Shown piece after piece: positions 60,787 through 64,000 of a stretch of DNA of 64,000 nucleotides; within the stretch, counting starts at the first letter, position 1, and the number at the start of each line of letters is the position of its first letter. The DNA lies in contig NC_033566.1 of assembly GCF_001680005.1 (NCBI RefSeq), forward strand, positions 2,046,001 through 2,110,000. The letters are read 5' to 3'. Source of the DNA: Plasmodium coatneyi (lineage: Eukaryota; Apicomplexa; Aconoidasida; Haemosporida; Plasmodiidae). The notes under the pieces are model-generated. The model was not told the DNA's origin and did no database searches. It was given only the letters and a program-made list of their open reading frames with translations. The position numbers were made by a program, and so were the translations under genes.

Positions 60787-62031
60787 TTACAACCTGTCGT
60801 CAAAATATTTCACCGTCTTGGAAATGATTTCCAAACATTCATCGAGCTGCTCCTTGGTGATGCAAAGTGGTGGGGTCAATCGAACGGTCTTATCATGCAC
60901 AGATCTAGTGATGAGTCCATTTTCCTTAAATTTCAAGCAGATGTCCCACACGTTGACGAGGTCATTCTTGAACTCAATAGCACAGAGTAAACCTCGTCCT
61001 CTAACTTCACGAACGATTTTGCTGCCTTTCAGTTCTCTCTTTAAAGCCTCTAAGAATGGTCCACCTAACCTTTCTGCATTTTCGCTAAGCTTCTCATTAA
61101 TTAAAACATTGAGCGATTCTACGCAAATGGCAGCAGCAAGGGGGTTGCCTCCATAGGTAGATCCATGCTCACCTGGTTTCAACACCAACATAACGTCATT
61201 GTTAGCCAAAATAGCTGAAATGGGGTAATGACCACCTGAAAGGGCCTTACCAAGAAGAATCACATCAGGTTTCACATCATAGTGGTGAGTACATAACAAT
61301 TTTCCTGTTCTTCCTAATCCTGTTTGTACTTCGTCGGCTACGAAAAGGACATTGTACTTTTTGCACAGTCGTTCCACTCCTTTGAAGTACCCATCGGATG
61401 GAAGGATAACTCCGGCTTCTCCTTGGATTGGCTCAACAACAAATGCACACACATTTGGGTCTTGGAGTTCGGCTTCTAATGCTTCCAAATCGTCGTATGG
61501 AACTTTTTGGAAGTTTGGAACAAAGGGGCCAAAATTGTTTTTACATTTCCTATCAGTAGAAGCTGACACACATCCTAAAGTTCTTCCAGAGAAGTTATTG
61601 TTGCACACAATAATTTTGGCTTCATTCTCTGGTATTTTCTTCACTTCATAACCCCACTTTCTGCACATTTTATATGCTGTCTCGTTGGCCTCTGCTCCTG
61701 TATTCATCATTAAGACTTTGTCGTAGCCAAATAAGGTGGTCAGGTACCTTTCGCACACACCGAGGGAGTCGCTAAAAAATGCTCTGCTGCATATTGTTAA
61801 TTTTTTGGCTTGATTTATCATTGCATTCAGGATGTTGGGGTGGCAGTGACCCTGGTTTACGGATGAGTATGCCGACAAGAAATCGTAGTACCTCCTATCT
61901 TCGATGTCATACACAAAAACACCACTTCCTCTCTTGAGCACAACGGGGATTGGGTCGTAGTTGTGTGCTCCATAGGTCAACTCGTTGTTCATGTAGTCTT
62001 GGCTGCTCTTGAGTTCTTTTACGAAGTCCAT
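60787..62031 (-). CDS. OAT: Ornithine aminotransferase
   Basis: The open frame of 414 residues starts at the ATG of MDFVKELKSSQDYMNNELTY; the length equals the known malaria enzymes. It is a class III pyridoxal-phosphate aminotransferase that converts ornithine plus 2-oxoglutarate to glutamate semialdehyde plus glutamate, linking ornithine to proline and glutamate pools. Visible family features are: the substrate-site region FLSAYSSVNQGHCHPNI; MNTGAEANETAYK (cofactor phosphate site); VEPIQGEAGV; FVADEVQTGLGRTG with the cofactor-binding Asp; and LLGKALSGGHYPISAILAN, in which the Lys forms the cofactor Schiff base. GEHGSTYGGNPLA follows. No organelle presequence is seen, so the product is likely cytosolic. 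Just upstream (62032-62040) a CTGTAG precedes AGCCAAAATGG, which could be the acceptor of a 5' untranslated intron. Confidence 0.96.
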   Translation of the reverse strand: MDFVKELKSSQDYMNNELTYGAHNYDPIPVVLKRGSGVFVYDIEDRRYYDFLSAYSSVNQGHCHPNILNAMINQAKKLTICSRAFFSDSLGVCERYLTTLFGYDKVLMMNTGAEANETAYKMCRKWGYEVKKIPENEAKIIVCNNNFSGRTLGCVSASTDRKCKNNFGPFVPNFQKVPYDDLEALEAELQDPNVCAFVVEPIQGEAGVILPSDGYFKGVERLCKKYNVLFVADEVQTGLGRTGKLLCTHHYDVKPDVILLGKALSGGHYPISAILANNDVMLVLKPGEHGSTYGGNPLAAAICVESLNVLINEKLSENAERLGGPFLEALKRELKGSKIVREVRGRGLLCAIEFKNDLVNVWDICLKFKENGLITRSVHDKTVRLTPPLCITKEQLDECLEIISKTVKYFDDRL

Positions 62032-64000
62032 TTTGGCTCTACAGTGGGGGGGGGCGAAGGGGGAAGAAATTAGAACAAACGAATAAGCAAATGACAAGGT
62101 TAGGCAAATGTGTATGGGGGGGAAGGCCATGAAGGGACAAGTTTGCAAAAAAAAAAAAAATTATGAACGTTCATACATTTTTGGAGAAGAAAAAAAAAAC
62201 TGTATATTTTAGCTAGCTCAGTTAGCTATTTTGCTCGCTTCGAAAAAAAAAAAAAAAAAAAAAATAGGCGACGCGGCACAAAATATGAGCGTGCGAAGAG
62301 ATACACGTACACGCAGTGGCCCCCTTGGTATGTTGTAACGCTCGACGCACACCAACACAGCTGCTCAGATTAAGCTTATGTGTCAAAACTTACAGTTTAG
62401 TTGGGAAAAAATAATGCAAATAAAGGCTGGAAAAGCGGGGTGGAAAAACGTAGCGTAAAAAAGGAGTATACGCAGCGATACGGGATTATTTTCCTTGTAT
62501 GGAGAAATGTGCTAAAGTGTGATGCTTATCTGTAGGGGTTAAATAGGGTAGGGTATAGATGGAGGGGGTGCGGGCTGGCATGGGGGTATCACGTATGCGC
62601 GGTGGAGTTCATCTAATTAGAACAACATGTACAACTGGTATATTCCTCCGCCAATGCGCGCGCAGGAACATATAAAACTATTTCGCGCAAATGAATTTTT
62701 TCTTTCCTCAGGTATTAAAAATGTATGTGTAGATTTTAAGCTAGGATAGTTGTATTACTTAGGGGGGCACGGGTGCTCGGAAAGTCACAAAGAGAGTTTT
62801 ACTTCTTTCGTTGAAAGGGGCAAAGTGGTGAATTGCTTCTAAAGTATGTGTAAAAAATTAGCGGAAAATTGGGTAACTTTTGTTGTTTTTTAAAGTGAAA
62901 TGATGTTGTTTTAATGTATACAAGGATGAAAGGAAAAATTTTAGTTTCGATGCGTTTGGGTGTAAGAATTACAGTTTAGGTTTATAATTTGGGGTTATTT
63001 TTTTTTAATTAAAATATACTTTCGCTCTTCGCTACGTTCTTTTTTTTTTTTAATTTAGCGAAAAATAGTTGTAACTTGGAAGGAGGGGATCTAAATATAA
63101 TGAATAATTTATTTTATGCGCTTGTGCATGTTCAGTATGCGCGTATTCACCCATACGATATGGGGTTCAGGGGGTTTATATAGCTCAAACGTGCAAATTT
63201 CTCCAAGCATGCATAAAAGTGATGCACCCGGAGTGGTGCACTCATACGGTTGTTTAGAGCATTCGCAGCACAGTTGCACTTATACTCCCCGGTGGCATGC
63301 ATACTTTAACCTTATCCTGCGTGCACTGTAGGGGGATACAAGAAAATAAAATGCAACTTCCATTGCACAAAGCGCATCGCATGTGCTGCATGGGTTCTAC
63401 GGGAGATGAACCGCGAGGGGATTACCTACATATCTGTGCATGTTTATATATACATTTCTGTATATATATATATATATTTTTTTTTTTTTTGCATGTAGAG
63501 GTGCGCTTTAAGAATAGGCGATTTTTATGTGCTAAAAATTGTATAGGGGTAGGGTGTTATAGATGCTTTACGTGTAGCTGCTTTTTATGAACGTATGAGC
63601 TAGTGGGGAACCTCGGGGTGAATCGCGTACGTGCAACTTGTTCTCTTACCGAAGGAAAAAGAAGAGAAGGCCTTTTCCAGCATATCCCCCACCCCCATGT
63701 GCATATTATTACTTCCGCATTTTATGGGCCAAAGTGCACAGCTTTCGTTCATGTAATAAAAGGGTATTTACGCTATTTGTTTTGCAGCGCGGAAGCTCGC
63801 CCATATACACACAAAGAGGCGAAACATCCTTGCAGCAGTGGTGACGTATTCGCGGCAGAGTAATCCTCATCGAACAAAACCAGCTTCTCTAGGTTGATTT
63901 ATTTTGTTTTCCCTTACTGATGGTGCATTCCAAGGTGGATGCGAATTTTAAAAGAAAAAAAAATACCTACCAATTTGCAACACTGTGCCATTTGTACCTG
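62032..64000. promoter_or_regulatory. Upstream region of ornithine aminotransferase
   Basis: The last 2 kb of the window contains the probable ornithine aminotransferase promoter and leader. Poly(A) occurs at 62147-62160 and 62244-62264, T runs near 63000 and 63040-63050, and a TATATA stretch with T run at 63460-63490. Several short open frames at 63116-63863 lack convincing composition or start context. A partial neighbouring gene beyond the window cannot be excluded. Confidence 0.45.

Overview
The window is nuclear DNA of a malaria parasite (Plasmodium), most likely from the macaque-parasite group containing P. knowlesi and P. coatneyi. The reasons are long poly(A)/poly(T) tracts, intergenic DNA richer in AT than the genes, short phase-consistent introns, a 414-residue ornithine aminotransferase that closely resembles the malaria enzyme, and KIR-type variant antigen genes lying inside a chromosome rather than at its end. 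No bacterial-type features, tRNA, rRNA or CRISPR array are present.

Layout. 0.5-1.3 kb holds a minus-strand pseudogene with in-frame stops. 2.0-7.1 kb holds a large LamG-like and zinc-ribbon protein with one frame break in a poly(T) tract. 9.2-13.6 kb holds a ten-exon secreted protein. 14.9-16.9 kb holds a two-HKD cardiolipin synthase-like phospholipase D family enzyme. 17.3-19.8 kb holds a coiled-coil protein. 21.4-31.7 kb is the accessory block: three minus-strand KIR/PIR-type genes, an orphan frameshifted KIR tail exon, conserved 5' flanks, an inverted-repeat element and degenerate telomere-like repeats. 32.0-33.5 kb holds a divergent citrate synthase-like protein. 35.6-37.7 kb holds a seven-exon ZIP metal transporter. 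38.3-54.9 kb holds one single-exon 16.6-kb gene for a giant FG-repeat nucleoporin. 56.4-59.1 kb holds an unassigned conserved-looking protein. 60.8-62.0 kb holds ornithine aminotransferase. The rest is upstream and intergenic DNA.

As I recall the P. falciparum map, the order ornithine aminotransferase, unknown protein, giant nucleoporin, ZIP1, citrate synthase-like, cardiolipin synthase matches a stretch of chromosome 6. The KIR block therefore looks like a lineage-specific insertion into a conserved housekeeping neighbourhood. The core genes do not form one pathway. They cover proline/ornithine metabolism, nuclear transport, metal transport and mitochondrial lipid or carbon metabolism.

The least ordinary items are: a KIR cytoplasmic tail replaced by a Gln/Glu/Trp repeat; two KIR genes with tandem extracellular domains joined by acidic linkers; two classes of KIR tail ending; a roughly 55-bp element found as an inverted pair and as a solo copy 23 kb away; a 23-bp sequence shared between an intergenic site and the exact 5' end of a ZIP1 intron; and telomere-like repeats inside the KIR block. 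All exon joins are manual; for the ten-exon gene, KIR-A, KIR-C, ZIP1 and the coiled-coil gene, reading phase is preserved across every proposed junction.
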